A stretch of 64,000 nucleotides of DNA from Thioploca sp. Its GTDB lineage: Bacteria > Pseudomonadota > Gammaproteobacteria > Beggiatoales > Beggiatoaceae. A program made the position numbers and the translations under genes. Below the pieces are notes generated by a model, which was given only the letters and a program-made list of their open reading frames with translations, made no database searches and had not been told where the DNA came from. The stretch is taken from assembly GCA_012032555.1 (NCBI GenBank), contig JAAUSR010000015.1, positions 1-64,000 on the forward strand, given 5' to 3'. Below, piece after piece: positions 30,397 through 40,120 of the stretch (positions within the stretch are counted from its first letter, which is position 1; each line of letters opens with the position of its first letter).

Positions 30397-32307
30397 ATGA
30401 ACCAAAAAATACTCACCACCACCGGCTTACTGATAGCCATCGCCTTACTACTGGCTGTTAATATTACCAGTGATAGCTTTTTTAGATCAGCACGTCTCGA
30501 CTTAACCGCTAATCAGTTGTATACCTTGTCCGAAGGTTCTAAGAATATTCTCGCTAAATTAGAAGAACCGATTACCTTACGCTTGTATTTGTCAGAAAAA
30601 CTCGCTACCACTTTGCCTGGTATCAATAGTTATACGGTGCAAGTAAAAGAATTATTAGAAGAGTATCAACGAATTGCAGGCGACAAACTCAAATTGTTAG
30701 TTATAGACCCAGAACCCTTTTCTGAAGAAGAAGATCGGGCTGAAGGTTATGGGTTACAAGGGATTCCTACCGATAATACCAATGACACCTTTTATTTTGG
30801 GCTAGCGGGTACCAATTCCACCGATGATCAAGAAGTCATTGCGTTTTTCTCTCCCAATCGCGCTGAATTTCTAGAAAATGATGTCACCAAACTGATTTAC
30901 CAATTAACCAAGCCTAAGAGAAAAGTCGTTGGCATTATGAGCAGCTTACCCCTACAGGGAGATATGACACCTTTCACGCAAGGCGGTAATGAACCGTGGA
31001 TGATACTCGATCATATCCGCCAACTATTTGAAGTACGCAATCTCGAAACTAACCTCACTGAAATACCCAAAGAGGTGGATGTCTTAATGTTAGTTCACCC
31101 CAAAAGTCTAAGTGATGGGACCTTATATGCCATTGATCAGTTTGTTCTCAACGGCGGCAAAGCCATTGTGTTTGTTGATCCGTATTCAGAAGCGGATCAG
31201 CCGCCCATGGATAAAAATAATCCGATGGCTGCTTTGCAAGCACCGCGTAATTCAGAATTAACCAAATTATTTGATGCCTGGGGTATCGAACTGGTACCCA
31301 ATAAAGTAGTTGGCGATCTCAAAACAGCGCAAAAAGTTCAAGTTAGAAAAGGCGCTAGTGCGATGGTGGTCACCTATCCAGTCTGGATGGATTTAAATGA
31401 AAACCAATATTTTAATAAAGAAGATATTATTACCGCCAAATTAGGCAATATCATTATGGCAACCCCCGGCGCTTTAGTGAAAAAAGGCGAAGTACCTACG
31501 GAAATGGTTCCCTTAATCGAATCCGGTAACCAAGCCATGCAAATTGAAACCACCAAACTGGGATTCTTTGCTGAACCCGATAGCCTAGCGAGAGATTTTA
31601 AACCCGAAGGTAAATTTACCCTCGCCGCTCGCATTACCGGCAAAGTTAAAACCGCTTTTCCAGACGGCAAACCCAAAGAAGAGAAAAAAGAAACCGACGA
31701 GCAACAACCCCCGGAAACCGATAAACCGCATTTAACCGAATCGACAGAACCCATTAATGTAATTGTCGTCGCTGATACGGATTTGTTAGAAGATAAATTC
31801 TGGGTACGGGTGCAAAATTTCGTTGGCCAACGGATTGCCATACCTCATGCCAATAATGCCACTTTGGTTTCCAATGCCTTAGATAACCTTAGTGGCAGCA
31901 ACGATCTAATCAGTGTGCGTAATCGCGGTAGTTTTGCTCGCCCATTTACTCGAGTAGAAGCGATTCAACAAGAAGCCGAACAACGTTTCCGGGAAAAGGA
32001 AAAGGAATTACTAGCTAAATTGCAAGAAACTGATCAAAAAATTCGCGAATTACAAAGCCGGAAACAAGAAGATAACCAACTGACGCTCAGCATTGAGCAA
32101 CAACAAGAAGTTGAACGTTTTCGGGATGAAAAAATTAAAACGCGTAAAGAGTTACGCAACGTACAACATGAGTTGCATAAAAATATTGCTCGCCTAGAGA
32201 CTAAGATGAAGTTTATTAATATTGGACTGATTCCACTATTAATTGGTATTGGCGGTATTACCATCAGTTTCTTGAATCGAAGACGTAAATTGTCAGTTAA
32301 TAGTTAA
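30397..32307 (+). CDS. GldG-family ABC auxiliary protein
   Basis: Encodes 636 residues. One N-terminal membrane helix (residues 7-24) is followed by the GldG/intraflagellar-transport-like periplasmic domain: DLTANQLYTLSEGSKNIL, LRLYLSEKL, 'VIDPEPFSEEEDRAEGYGLQ', FVDPYSEAD and VVADTDLLEDKFW. Near the C-terminus is a charged coiled coil (about residues 525-595, rich in E, K and Q), then a final helix (IGLIPLLIGIGGITISFL) and a basic tail. Ribosome site aggagt 12 bp before the ATG. It works with the GldA and GldF types upstream. Confidence 0.9.
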   Translation: MNQKILTTTGLLIAIALLLAVNITSDSFFRSARLDLTANQLYTLSEGSKNILAKLEEPITLRLYLSEKLATTLPGINSYTVQVKELLEEYQRIAGDKLKLLVIDPEPFSEEEDRAEGYGLQGIPTDNTNDTFYFGLAGTNSTDDQEVIAFFSPNRAEFLENDVTKLIYQLTKPKRKVVGIMSSLPLQGDMTPFTQGGNEPWMILDHIRQLFEVRNLETNLTEIPKEVDVLMLVHPKSLSDGTLYAIDQFVLNGGKAIVFVDPYSEADQPPMDKNNPMAALQAPRNSELTKLFDAWGIELVPNKVVGDLKTAQKVQVRKGASAMVVTYPVWMDLNENQYFNKEDIITAKLGNIIMATPGALVKKGEVPTEMVPLIESGNQAMQIETTKLGFFAEPDSLARDFKPEGKFTLAARITGKVKTAFPDGKPKEEKKETDEQQPPETDKPHLTESTEPINVIVVADTDLLEDKFWVRVQNFVGQRIAIPHANNATLVSNALDNLSGSNDLISVRNRGSFARPFTRVEAIQQEAEQRFREKEKELLAKLQETDQKIRELQSRKQEDNQLTLSIEQQQEVERFRDEKIKTRKELRNVQHELHKNIARLETKMKFINIGLIPLLIGIGGITISFLNRRRKLSVNS

Positions 32308-32571
32308 CAATCTTGCCTTATTCGTTTATCAATCATTCATTATCAATGATAACGTCTGCCCATTTGTTAATAACGGCTAGACGTTAATTGATAATGTAAT
32401 TAGGTTAGTTGATAGTCAACTTAAGTTAGTTGATAACGCATTAAGGTTTATTGATATCGGATAACTCATTCTTAATAACTCAATCATGATAGTTGATCAT
32501 TGATAAACGATCATTGATAACTGACACATAACAATTAATAACGGATAACTGATAATTTAGGAGTCCATTGA
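32308..32571. repeat. TGATAA/TTATCA heptamer-like spacer
   Basis: 264 bp made mostly of overlapping variants of ttgataac, ttatcaatg, gataactga and ttaataac. No gene fits. It separates gldG-type and DUF4340 genes that are normally close together, so the words probably expanded inside an operon. Similar text occurs at 16785-16899. Confidence 0.6.
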
Positions 32572-33834
32572 ATGAATATAAAAAATCTTATTATTTTAAC
32601 AATGATTACTTTAGTAGTAATTATTACTGCGGCGGTATTAAACCAGCCTCAAACGACTATCACGAGTGAGAATAAAAAACTTTTTCCTCACTTGCTAAAA
32701 GCACTGGATAGAATAGCGGAAATCACCGTGAGTACTAAAAATGAAGTCGCTACGTTAACGCGTACTGCGGAAGGACAGTGGCAATTAAAAGAAAAACATA
32801 ACTATCCAGTGGCGCTAGATAAGGTTCATAAATTACTGATTGGTGTAGCTGAATTAGTTACTCTGGAAGCAAAAACTAACAATCCTAAACTGTATAACAA
32901 ATTAGGATTAGAAGATATTACAGCCGAAGCTTCACAATCAAAGCTGCTTACTTTTAAAAATGCAGAAGGTAAAACGCTTGCCAGTTTAATTGTTGGTAAT
33001 GACAAAATAGCTAAAACTGATTCTACTTTGCGAGAAATTTATGTTCGTCGAGCAGAAGATAAACAAGCTTGGCTTGCCATGGGACAATTAGTGGTGGAAA
33101 AAGATGCTGCTAACTGGTTAAATACCAAAATTGTTGATGTCGATAGTACTCGCGTCCGTCAGATCAATATTACGCATCCCGATGGTGAAAAAATAACGAT
33201 TTTTAAAACTACACCACCGGATGAAGAGTTTCAACTGGCTGATATACCTGAAAAAGCTAAAGTTAAATTCCCTTACCTACTCAAAAATATAGCGACTACT
33301 TTAAGCAATCTTGAATTGGATGATATAACGACCGCGAATGAAATAACGTTTGCTGATGATGCTAGTACACGTGCTGTATTTACTACCTTCGATGGCTTAG
33401 AAATCACGATGGTAACGATAAATAAAGAAAACAAACACTATGCTAAATTCTCGGCTGCATTTAATCCAAAAGCGATTTGGGTTGAACCACCATCAACAGA
33501 AAATTCGGATAAAACTCTATCCACAACAGCAAAAGATAAATCGGCAACGGACCAAACAAAGGATAAATCGCCAACGGATCAAACTAATCAAGCCAATTCT
33601 GCAGAGGAACCCAAGAAGACACCCTGGCAACCTAAACCCGCCGCTGAAATTAAAAAACAGATTGAAACGCTAAATGCTCATTTCAAAGATTGGGTTTATA
33701 TGCTTTCTGATTATAAAGTAGATGATTTGGCTAAAAAGCAGAAAGATCTCTTGGAAAATGAATCTAACACGAAAGATGAAGTTGGAACACCAACAACCGC
33801 TGTAAAAGAAATAGCGGTTCCGGTTGAAAATTAA
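32572..33834 (+). CDS. DUF4340-type periplasmic protein
   Basis: Encodes 420 residues. An N-terminal membrane helix (residues 5-22) precedes the DUF4340 pattern: LFPHLLKALDRIAEITVS, TRTAEGQWQLKEKHNYPV, 'LYNKLGLEDI', LIVGNDK and YVRRAEDKQAWLA. From about residue 305 a low-complexity insert repeats 'KDKS.TDQT', then a helix with HFKDWVYMLSDYK. Genes of this family follow gldG-type genes in many Proteobacteria, and it does so here after a 264-bp spacer. Ribosome site 'aggagt' at 32561. Confidence 0.85.
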   Translation: MNIKNLIILTMITLVVIITAAVLNQPQTTITSENKKLFPHLLKALDRIAEITVSTKNEVATLTRTAEGQWQLKEKHNYPVALDKVHKLLIGVAELVTLEAKTNNPKLYNKLGLEDITAEASQSKLLTFKNAEGKTLASLIVGNDKIAKTDSTLREIYVRRAEDKQAWLAMGQLVVEKDAANWLNTKIVDVDSTRVRQINITHPDGEKITIFKTTPPDEEFQLADIPEKAKVKFPYLLKNIATTLSNLELDDITTANEITFADDASTRAVFTTFDGLEITMVTINKENKHYAKFSAAFNPKAIWVEPPSTENSDKTLSTTAKDKSATDQTKDKSPTDQTNQANSAEEPKKTPWQPKPAAEIKKQIETLNAHFKDWVYMLSDYKVDDLAKKQKDLLENESNTKDEVGTPTTAVKEIAVPVEN

Positions 33835-33872
33835 CGAATAGTCTCACTGTTAGTTACCATCATCCTTAATTA

Positions 33873-33896
33873 AGGGCGAACCCGTGAGTTCGCCCT
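33873..33896. terminator. Bidirectional hairpin between convergent genes
   Basis: A 9-bp perfect stem AGGGCGAAC/GTTCGCCCT with a 6-nt loop lies between the DUF4340 gene and the leftward DUF4412-like gene. T runs are weak, so termination efficiency is uncertain. Confidence 0.6.
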
Positions 33897-33943
33897 AATA
33901 CCAAATTACTTTACTGTTGAAGGCATTACTCCTTTTGTTATCA

Positions 33944-34833
33944 TCATCTTTCCTCACGAGAAGGTGGCATATAGCGCTCATCTTGCCGACGCGGGCTATA
34001 ATAACGCTCATCATAGCGCTCATCTTGCCGACGCGATCTATATCGGTCATCATAGCGCCCATTTTCTTCCTCACGCAGTGATGGCACCCGTTCGCCTTGC
34101 TGTTCCTCTTCTTGCCGATTCATCATCGCTTGTTGTTCTTCCAACAGTTGTGCTTCAGTTTTCAGTTGGTATTTTTTAGGCAAAGTAAAAGTATTCTCCG
34201 GTATGTTAACATCGGTTTGAATCCGGATAATTTCATATTTTACCTTATCACCTTTTTCACGACTGCCTTTGATGATACTTTTCATGGGCACACCTAATTT
34301 CATTGATCGTGCTTCTAACTCGTCATGCGCTTGTTGACAAGGATGAACTAGCAAACCTTTGGGTTTTCTAGAGCTAGACATTTGATACATCGCATCAAGA
34401 AAAGCTTTAACATAAGGAACTTTCATGGCTTCTAGAGAAAAATAATTTTCTGAACAGACTTTACCCTCTGCTACAACTTGATAATTGATGGTGGTATAAC
34501 CCGCCACTTTAGGTCCTTCGCCGTTTTCAATTAATTCAGCTTTAATTTTAGGCAAGGATGGTTCATCCCGGGATAATTTAAGAGGAGTTCCAACAATATT
34601 CATAGCCATAAGTTGTTTTTCCTCCGTATTTACCATATAGGCTTTACCCTTCTCTAAATCAATTAAGGTATAAAAATTGGGATTTGAGGTTTCTATCCGC
34701 GCCTGTCGCTCTTCCATAATGATTTTTGCTTGTCTCCACGCGTATCACGGCGTTCAACAATGGTTGCTGCCCAAGTGGGCGTGACGCTGATAATTACCAT
34801 ACCAACAATTAGCCAATGGTACCAATAATTCAT
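33944..34833 (-). CDS. DUF4412-like exported protein with RRQDERY tail (frameshifted)
   Basis: The long frame lacks a start with a ribosome site. Adding one base to the T run at 34723-34727 joins it to an upstream signal peptide: MNYWYHWLIVGMVIISVTP ending TWA, with aggag before ATG 34833. The repaired protein has about 296 residues. The middle (YTLIDLEKGKAYMVNTEEKQ, KVAGYTTINYQVVAEGKVCS, VPMKSIIKGS) fits the DUF4412 fold. The last 60 residues are Gln/Glu rich, then carry repeats of RRQDERYDERYY type. Function unknown; probably periplasmic. It faces the DUF4340 gene across a hairpin. Confidence 0.7.
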
Positions 34834-34997
34834 TCAAATTCTCCTAAATTAAGTGACTTAAAACCAAATGGTTTATTTTAATGGACTATTTCTGGGTTGG
34901 GGCATTTCTACTAAAGCGAGATGGCACTATGACATCATAATACAGAAAAATGTTTTAAAATAATTAAAAATATTATGGTCATTACTGCGGGGCAAAT

Positions 34998-36638
34998 TTA
35001 TTCGGACTGCGACCAATCTAAGTTTAACCCCATATCAGCTAATTCTAATGTTAAATAAGGGCTGTAGTAAGGATCACCTTGTTGTAACCAAGTTGTCCAC
35101 TGCTTGAGAAAACGTTGTTGATCAAGGGCTGACCAGGTTTCCGGGAGTAGCCAATCATGCGCAATAAAGCCAGCAAAAGGCGTGTAGACAATTCGGTTAC
35201 CGCTACGAAGCGTGCGGAGAGCAAAATCTAATAAAGCGTAGGGACTTTCGTAGTGAGTATCTAACCCCCCTAAATCTTGCCATAGGCTTCGTTTTATGGC
35301 TACACAAGCCGGATGAGGTGTACTGAGATTACGCACAATAGTGGTTACTGCCATGTAACCAGGGGTATCGTCTGGGAATCCAGCATAAACCGCGAGTGGT
35401 ATTCCATTAGGACGTTGCACTAAGCCAGCATGCAATAAATTACCTTGTTCATCCAAAATTTTACCGGTAACCATTCCCACTTCGGGAATTTGCAACCAGG
35501 AAACTAATTCTGGTAATGCTTCCAAATCTTGGGCTTCAAGAGTTGGCCCGAATACCACTAAAAAATCAAGTTGATTGTCTAACGCCAAAGCTTGATTGAC
35601 TTGTTGTGCATAATTTAGTTCAGTGGTTAATTTTAAAGTGCGATAGTTTCTAAACGGCGGAAGACCTAACTGTACTCGATAATGACCGCGCCATAATACT
35701 TTATTTTCACTAACTTGTGCCGGTAAACAACGTCGCTCTAAAGCATCTTGCAATGCTTGAATGCCGGTATCGTAAATATATTCTTTGGCATTTTGAGTCA
35801 GGGCGACTGATTGTCCATGCTGTCGCCAATGATAAAGTACTTTACGAAGATGTTGTACTTGGGGTTGTAATTCGGCTGCCCGTAAAATCAAATCATAATC
35901 CTGGGAACCTTCTAAGCCAATACGTACCCCTCCTAATTGTTTAAGTAAGGTGCGTCGATAGACCATCAGATGAAATAAGTAATTACCCGATAGTAAAGTT
36001 TCTGGTGACCAATCGGGTTTAAATAAATGTAAAAAACGATAACCATTTGGCGATAAAGTATCTCGATCTGAATAAATGATATCGGTTTGAGGTAAATCGA
36101 TAATAGTTTTAGCCACCCAGTACAATGCCTCGGATGCGAGACGATCATCATGGTCTAAAAAAACCACGTAATCACCTTGAGCAATAGCAATAGCTTGATT
36201 AGTCGCATGACAAATTCCTTGATTGTGAGGTAAACGTAAAATCCGTAACCGCGAATCAGCTTCACCTAATTGTTGTAAACAAGCTAAAGTTTCCGGATTG
36301 TCGCTACCATCATCAACTAAACACATTTCCCAATAGGGATAAGCTTGCGTTTGAACGGAATAAACACATTCGCGCAAATAAGTGGGATGGGTATTAAAAA
36401 CGGGCGTAATAACACTTAACAAGGGATGATTTAACCAATTTTGGGTATCACGACGTAATTGTTGCCAATCTTGTAAAGTTAAAAAACTATAATGAAATAA
36501 CCAAGCTTGATATTCTACCCATTCACTATAAGCCCACCGTTTGAGATCCCTTTCTGTAGGTGTATCGATAAGGATATTATTTTTCTTGGACTGCTTACCC
36601 AACAATCTCTGCCAAAAAGTAAGAAAATGCATTAACAT
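34998..36638 (-). CDS. GT2 family glycosyltransferase
   Basis: Encodes 546 residues. The GT-A domain runs from about residue 80 to 290: SVITPVFNTHPTYLRECV, LVDDGSDNPET, GDYVVFLDHDDRLASEAL (metal-binding D-x-D) and 'GSQDYDLILRAAE'. A second half of about 230 residues repeats GT2-like features at lower similarity (GLDTHYESPYALLDFALR), as in rhamnan and O-antigen assembly enzymes that are tandem or extended GT2 proteins. It has no membrane segment. It is not next to the glycan operon at 2-8 kb. Alternative starts exist at the first two Met codons (36638 and 36632). Confidence 0.85.
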   Translation of the reverse strand: MLMHFLTFWQRLLGKQSKKNNILIDTPTERDLKRWAYSEWVEYQAWLFHYSFLTLQDWQQLRRDTQNWLNHPLLSVITPVFNTHPTYLRECVYSVQTQAYPYWEMCLVDDGSDNPETLACLQQLGEADSRLRILRLPHNQGICHATNQAIAIAQGDYVVFLDHDDRLASEALYWVAKTIIDLPQTDIIYSDRDTLSPNGYRFLHLFKPDWSPETLLSGNYLFHLMVYRRTLLKQLGGVRIGLEGSQDYDLILRAAELQPQVQHLRKVLYHWRQHGQSVALTQNAKEYIYDTGIQALQDALERRCLPAQVSENKVLWRGHYRVQLGLPPFRNYRTLKLTTELNYAQQVNQALALDNQLDFLVVFGPTLEAQDLEALPELVSWLQIPEVGMVTGKILDEQGNLLHAGLVQRPNGIPLAVYAGFPDDTPGYMAVTTIVRNLSTPHPACVAIKRSLWQDLGGLDTHYESPYALLDFALRTLRSGNRIVYTPFAGFIAHDWLLPETWSALDQQRFLKQWTTWLQQGDPYYSPYLTLELADMGLNLDWSQSE

Positions 36639-36764
36639 CCATTTTTCCCCAAATTAAACCAGGAAAGAATTATACTCACTTAAACTGAGAAAAGTTTGGA
36701 TACTTCTTCTCATCTAATTAATCGATGTTATAATAAACAATGTCTCAATACTGGGAGAGAATTT

Positions 36765-37547
36765 ATGCTAAATGCGGCTTTGAGTGAACCTGAATGGATT
36801 CCCCAACTCTCACTTCCTACCCAAGACGAGTTACCTTGTGATGACGGCATGCCCATGGAAACTGAACGTCATAAAAAACAAATGGACTTACTTATTTATC
36901 CCTTAGAAGCTTGGCTGAATCAACGCGGTTATGTGGGGGGGAATATGTTTGTCTACTACAGTTTGAAACAAGTTCGTTATCAAGATTTTAAAGGCCCGGA
37001 TGTCTTTGTGGTTTTAGATGTCCCGCATATAGAGCGCAAAAGTTGGGTAGTGTGGGAGGAAGGTAAAAGTCCGGATGTTGTCATTGAATTATTATCAGAA
37101 AGTACCGCAGCCTATGATAAAGGTGAAAAGCAACAGATTTATCAGGATCGGCTAAAGGTTTCAGAATATTACTGGTTTGATCCCTTTGAACCGGAAGATT
37201 GGGCTGGTTTTGAACTGAATCGGGGAATTTACGAACCCATCTTACCCAATGAAAGTAGTTATTTGATCAGTCAACGATTAAATCTAGCTTTAGTACGTTG
37301 GTCAGGTGTTTATGCCGGGGTTGAGACAATTTGGTTACGCTGGGCCACTTTGAATGGTGAAGTGTTACCGACCGCTCAAGAAATGAGTGATCTGGAGAAC
37401 CGCCGAGCGATTTTAGCAGAACAACGAGCCGATGCAGAAACACAACGAGCGATCTTAGCCGAACAACGAATAGCGGCTGAAGTCGAAGCCCGTCAAGCCG
37501 CTGAGGCCGAGCTTGCCAGATTACAAGCATTATTGGCTAACAAGTAA
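36765..37547 (+). CDS. Uma2 family putative restriction-type endonuclease, copy 1
   Basis: I choose ATG 36765 (gggaga 6 bp upstream) over a TTG at 36696; this gives 260 residues. The core shows the Uma2/DUF820 pattern with a PD-(D/E)xK-like fold: PTQDELPCDDGMPMETERH, DFKGPDVFVVLDVP, SPDVVIELLSES and KVSEYYWFDP. A C-terminal coiled coil repeats 'ILAEQR.DAE' and ends in RLQALLANK. These proteins are numerous in cyanobacteria and filamentous sulfur bacteria. Nuclease activity is inferred from fold, and the biological role is unknown. It is a close paralogue of the gene at 44.3-45.2 kb. Confidence 0.85.
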   Translation: MLNAALSEPEWIPQLSLPTQDELPCDDGMPMETERHKKQMDLLIYPLEAWLNQRGYVGGNMFVYYSLKQVRYQDFKGPDVFVVLDVPHIERKSWVVWEEGKSPDVVIELLSESTAAYDKGEKQQIYQDRLKVSEYYWFDPFEPEDWAGFELNRGIYEPILPNESSYLISQRLNLALVRWSGVYAGVETIWLRWATLNGEVLPTAQEMSDLENRRAILAEQRADAETQRAILAEQRIAAEVEARQAAEAELARLQALLANK

Positions 37548-37943
37548 CCACTAACCATCAACAAGGTATGTTTTTTAGAACGTCGTCTCACTACCATTAA
37601 CTTAAGGTTGAATTTGTTATATCCGTGGTGGCATTGGAATATAGCCTGGATGAAACGCAGTGGAATCCAGTACCACTCCTTAATAAGCGTGTTCGTTACA
37701 CGCCGGCAGCGAGTTGTTAACTATAACACCAGTTTATTATGTAATAAATAACTGATAATATTCAAATAAAAAAATTTAGTATTTTTACTTCTGGTGATGG
37801 ATCTATTCTTGTGTTATAATAAAAAACTTATGTCAAATTTATAAATGATACACTCAAAAGGTAAGTTATACAAGAAAGTTTATTTAACCCGTTAATAAGC
37901 TAAAAAATAGCTTAACTTTTTGACTAATTTAAAACTAAACTAG
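37548..37943. other. Gene-free spacer with shared repeat word
   Basis: 396 bp, AT-rich. At 37650-37668 it contains 'tgaaacgcagtggaatcc', which recurs as tgaaacgcagtggaacct at 39151-39168, so this is another dispersed repeat. No gene seen. Confidence 0.45.
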
Positions 37944-37952
37944 GTGGAGAAT

Positions 37953-39002
37953 ATGATGAATACGATAGCTAAAATAGGTACGCCGAATATGAGAGTAAGA
38001 TTAGTTGCTAGTTTGACGATGTTATCATTGAGTAGTGTATTGCCAATTAATATTCAGGCTGCCCCGATCCAAGCCTGGGAAAAAATTGATAAGCCAACTG
38101 AAGAAATGAAAAATTGGCCGGCAGATTCTCAAATTCAAGATGGCGCTAGTGCGGTTGCGCTAGTAAATGGCGGTTTTGAAACCGGTGATTATACTGGGTG
38201 GACCTTATTTGAAAGCTCCGGTACTCCTGATTTTGGTACCTGGGGAATTGCCAGTGATGGGCAAACTGTTAACTACGGGGATTTCGTATTTGATTTTTTT
38301 GGTCAGATTGATGTTTCCCAATATTCTCCTGGGTTGCCACATACCTACACAGCAACAGAAGGAAACTATTTGGCTTTACAGTTGCAAAATGGGCCTGAAA
38401 CACATCGGTTATCTCAAGATATGACGGTGAAGACGTGTAATACTCGCACGATTCTCAGTTGGGATATGGAATATTATAATTGGATGGGGGAATTTGTTCC
38501 TAGTTATCAGGCTTTATCAGTATACATTCGAGATGTTAACACGGATGCCATCTTGAAAACCCTGTTCCAAACAACAGCAGGAATTGATCCTCAAAGTATT
38601 CCTATGACCCCTTTTAGTGCAGATATTTCTGAATTTGCGGGAATGACCGTGCGTCTTGATGTTGAAATGCAAGTGTATGGATTCTATTTTGATGCTGCTT
38701 TCGACAACTTTAAAATGGGGTGTGCTAATCTAGCCGGCGGCGTAGCATTAACTGCTACCAAAAATGGGAATCAAATTGGCTTAGAATTGACCACCACGAG
38801 TGAAATGGATACAGCGAAGTTTCAAATCCTCCGAGGTATCAAACTTGATAATGGTGGAACCAAAATAACCCCAGTATGTCACTTTAATAGCGGCCATTCA
38901 CCGTATATTTGTACTGACAACGTAGTGGGAAACACCTATCGCGTATTAGAAATAGAAAATGATGGTGATCTCATTGTTTATGATGAAGTAACCCCAGAAT
39001 AA
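37953..39002 (+). CDS. Exported beta-sandwich protein
   Basis: Start at the ATG-ATG pair at 37953, with aggtgg just upstream; an upstream GTG lies inside that ribosome site. The product has about 349 residues. A long signal peptide (cleavage after IQAA, about residue 32) is followed by ALVNGGFETGDYTGWTLFES, the opening of many carbohydrate-binding-like jelly-roll domains in exported proteins ('NGGFETGDLSGW' type). The domain closes with YFDAAFDNFKMGC at about residue 250, and a second small domain follows ('GNQIGLELTTTSEMDTAKFQ') with two Cys. No anchor. Probably a matrix or surface protein. Confidence 0.7.
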   Translation: MMNTIAKIGTPNMRVRLVASLTMLSLSSVLPINIQAAPIQAWEKIDKPTEEMKNWPADSQIQDGASAVALVNGGFETGDYTGWTLFESSGTPDFGTWGIASDGQTVNYGDFVFDFFGQIDVSQYSPGLPHTYTATEGNYLALQLQNGPETHRLSQDMTVKTCNTRTILSWDMEYYNWMGEFVPSYQALSVYIRDVNTDAILKTLFQTTAGIDPQSIPMTPFSADISEFAGMTVRLDVEMQVYGFYFDAAFDNFKMGCANLAGGVALTATKNGNQIGLELTTTSEMDTAKFQILRGIKLDNGGTKITPVCHFNSGHSPYICTDNVVGNTYRVLEIENDGDLIVYDEVTPE

Positions 39003-39059
39003 CAGCGGCTAGCTGAAAACATTTCATCTTAACAGGAAATAACTGTTAAGAGTAAAATA

Positions 39060-39106
39060 AACCCTGAAGATTAATTAGCCCGGTGCTGACTTCTTCGGGG
39101 TTTTTT
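39060..39106 (+). terminator. Intrinsic terminator
   Basis: Stem AACCCTGAAG/CTTCGGGGTT (10 bp, one G-T pair), then six T, located 58 bp after the beta-sandwich gene. Confidence 0.85.
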
Positions 39107-39609
39107 ATATTAATTTTGCTTCACCTCGATTTAGCTGTGCTTCATTCAATGAAACGCAGTGGAACCTGAAATTATGATTCTTCATCTCCCCAATTCCCAT
39201 ACTTCTCTTCATTGAATGCAAGCTACCGGCTACTATCTTGCTAAGTCATTGTCAGATTAGTGCCTAACGCTGAGGCAATCGCCTTCTACTCGTATATTGG
39301 CGCAAAAAAAAAGCAGTATCTAATATACTCTAAAGATACGCAGTCATTTTTTTTTGATAAAGTTGGTAAAATTAATTATTCTAACATTAAGAAATTTATG
39401 CGCGTAGCGCGTTCCCACTTCCGGGATAAAGATCCCCTACTAGGTAAAAATACGAGTATGATAAACTATATAGCAAAGTGGGTGCGAATAGGAAAGGTTG
39501 TTTTATATTGGTAGCGAAATCAAAGTTTAGTGTGTGCAACTTGCCCTATTTATTAGAAGAAACTGGCAAGCTTGTTAAACGCATTGTAATTTAAGGAGAA
39601 GTAATTTTT
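39107..39609. other. Gene-poor spacer
   Basis: About 500 bp. Holds a copy of the tgaaacgcagtggaa repeat (39151) and an 84-codon GTG-started frame (39260-39514, +) with Lys-rich text and no ribosome site, which I do not accept as a gene with confidence. Confidence 0.35.
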
Positions 39610-40005
39610 ATGAAATCCCTTGCTTTACCTAGGAAAGTGGTGTTTCTATTGTTCGGTGGATTAGTAATAAGCTATGTTGGAATCTCACCGGTTCTAGCTG
39701 GTGACTGTGAGCCCAAAGATGCTGCAGCGTTGGATGGCTGCAAAGATAAAGCGGTAAAAGCGACCGGTCCGCGAGTGCCGATGGATAAGGTACCTGAATA
39801 TTATGCCCTGGCTGATCCGAGTTTCACTGGGGGTGAAGGAACACAAGACTACATGCAAATTGGTGATGCTCAAGTTATTCTTCATCTCAAGGATGAAGTG
39901 CAATGTCCAGATAAAATTGAAGTATCAGGCACCTTGAAACAGCAGGAACTTGAAAAAAATAAAGCCTGGCTGATTGAGGTAAAAGAATTTAAATGTGTCA
40001 AATGA
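39610..40005 (+). CDS. Small exported protein
   Basis: Encodes 131 residues. Ribosome site aaggag lies 12 bp before the ATG. Signal peptide with cleavage after SPVLA (about residue 30). The mature part has four Cys (near 33, 44, 98 and 129), allowing two disulphides. It ends in a domain like DAQVILHLKDEVQCPD ... IEVSGTLKQQELEKNKAWLI, similar in style to small OB-fold or periplasmic binding proteins. No family recognised. Monocistronic, ending in a long hairpin region. Confidence 0.7.
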   Translation: MKSLALPRKVVFLLFGGLVISYVGISPVLAGDCEPKDAAALDGCKDKAVKATGPRVPMDKVPEYYALADPSFTGGEGTQDYMQIGDAQVILHLKDEVQCPDKIEVSGTLKQQELEKNKAWLIEVKEFKCVK

Positions 40006-40043
40006 TAAATTTTAATCTATTTAGGTTGAAGGCAACTGATTCA

Positions 40044-40110
40044 TCACTACCATCAGGAGTCAATACTTTAGCTGTTAATAGTCGTACTCATGGTTTGACT
40101 CCGGTAGTGA
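40044..40110. terminator. Long interrupted hairpin between convergent genes
   Basis: Arms TCACTACC...GGAGTCAA and TTGACTCC-GGTAGTGA pair over 16 bases, with 4 unpaired bases in the left arm and a loop of about 30 nt. It sits between the small exported protein and acnB, which converge. It is likely to end both transcripts. Confidence 0.6.
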
Positions 40111-40120
40111 CTGAAAAATT

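Noticed and set aside
28639-33834. Calling the Gld-type genes proof of gliding
   Set aside because: The same set is common in non-gliding gammaproteobacteria; only the family is supported.
39260-39514. 84-codon rightward frame
   Set aside because: Starts with GTG in a repeat-bearing spacer, no ribosome site, low-complexity Lys/Phe text.
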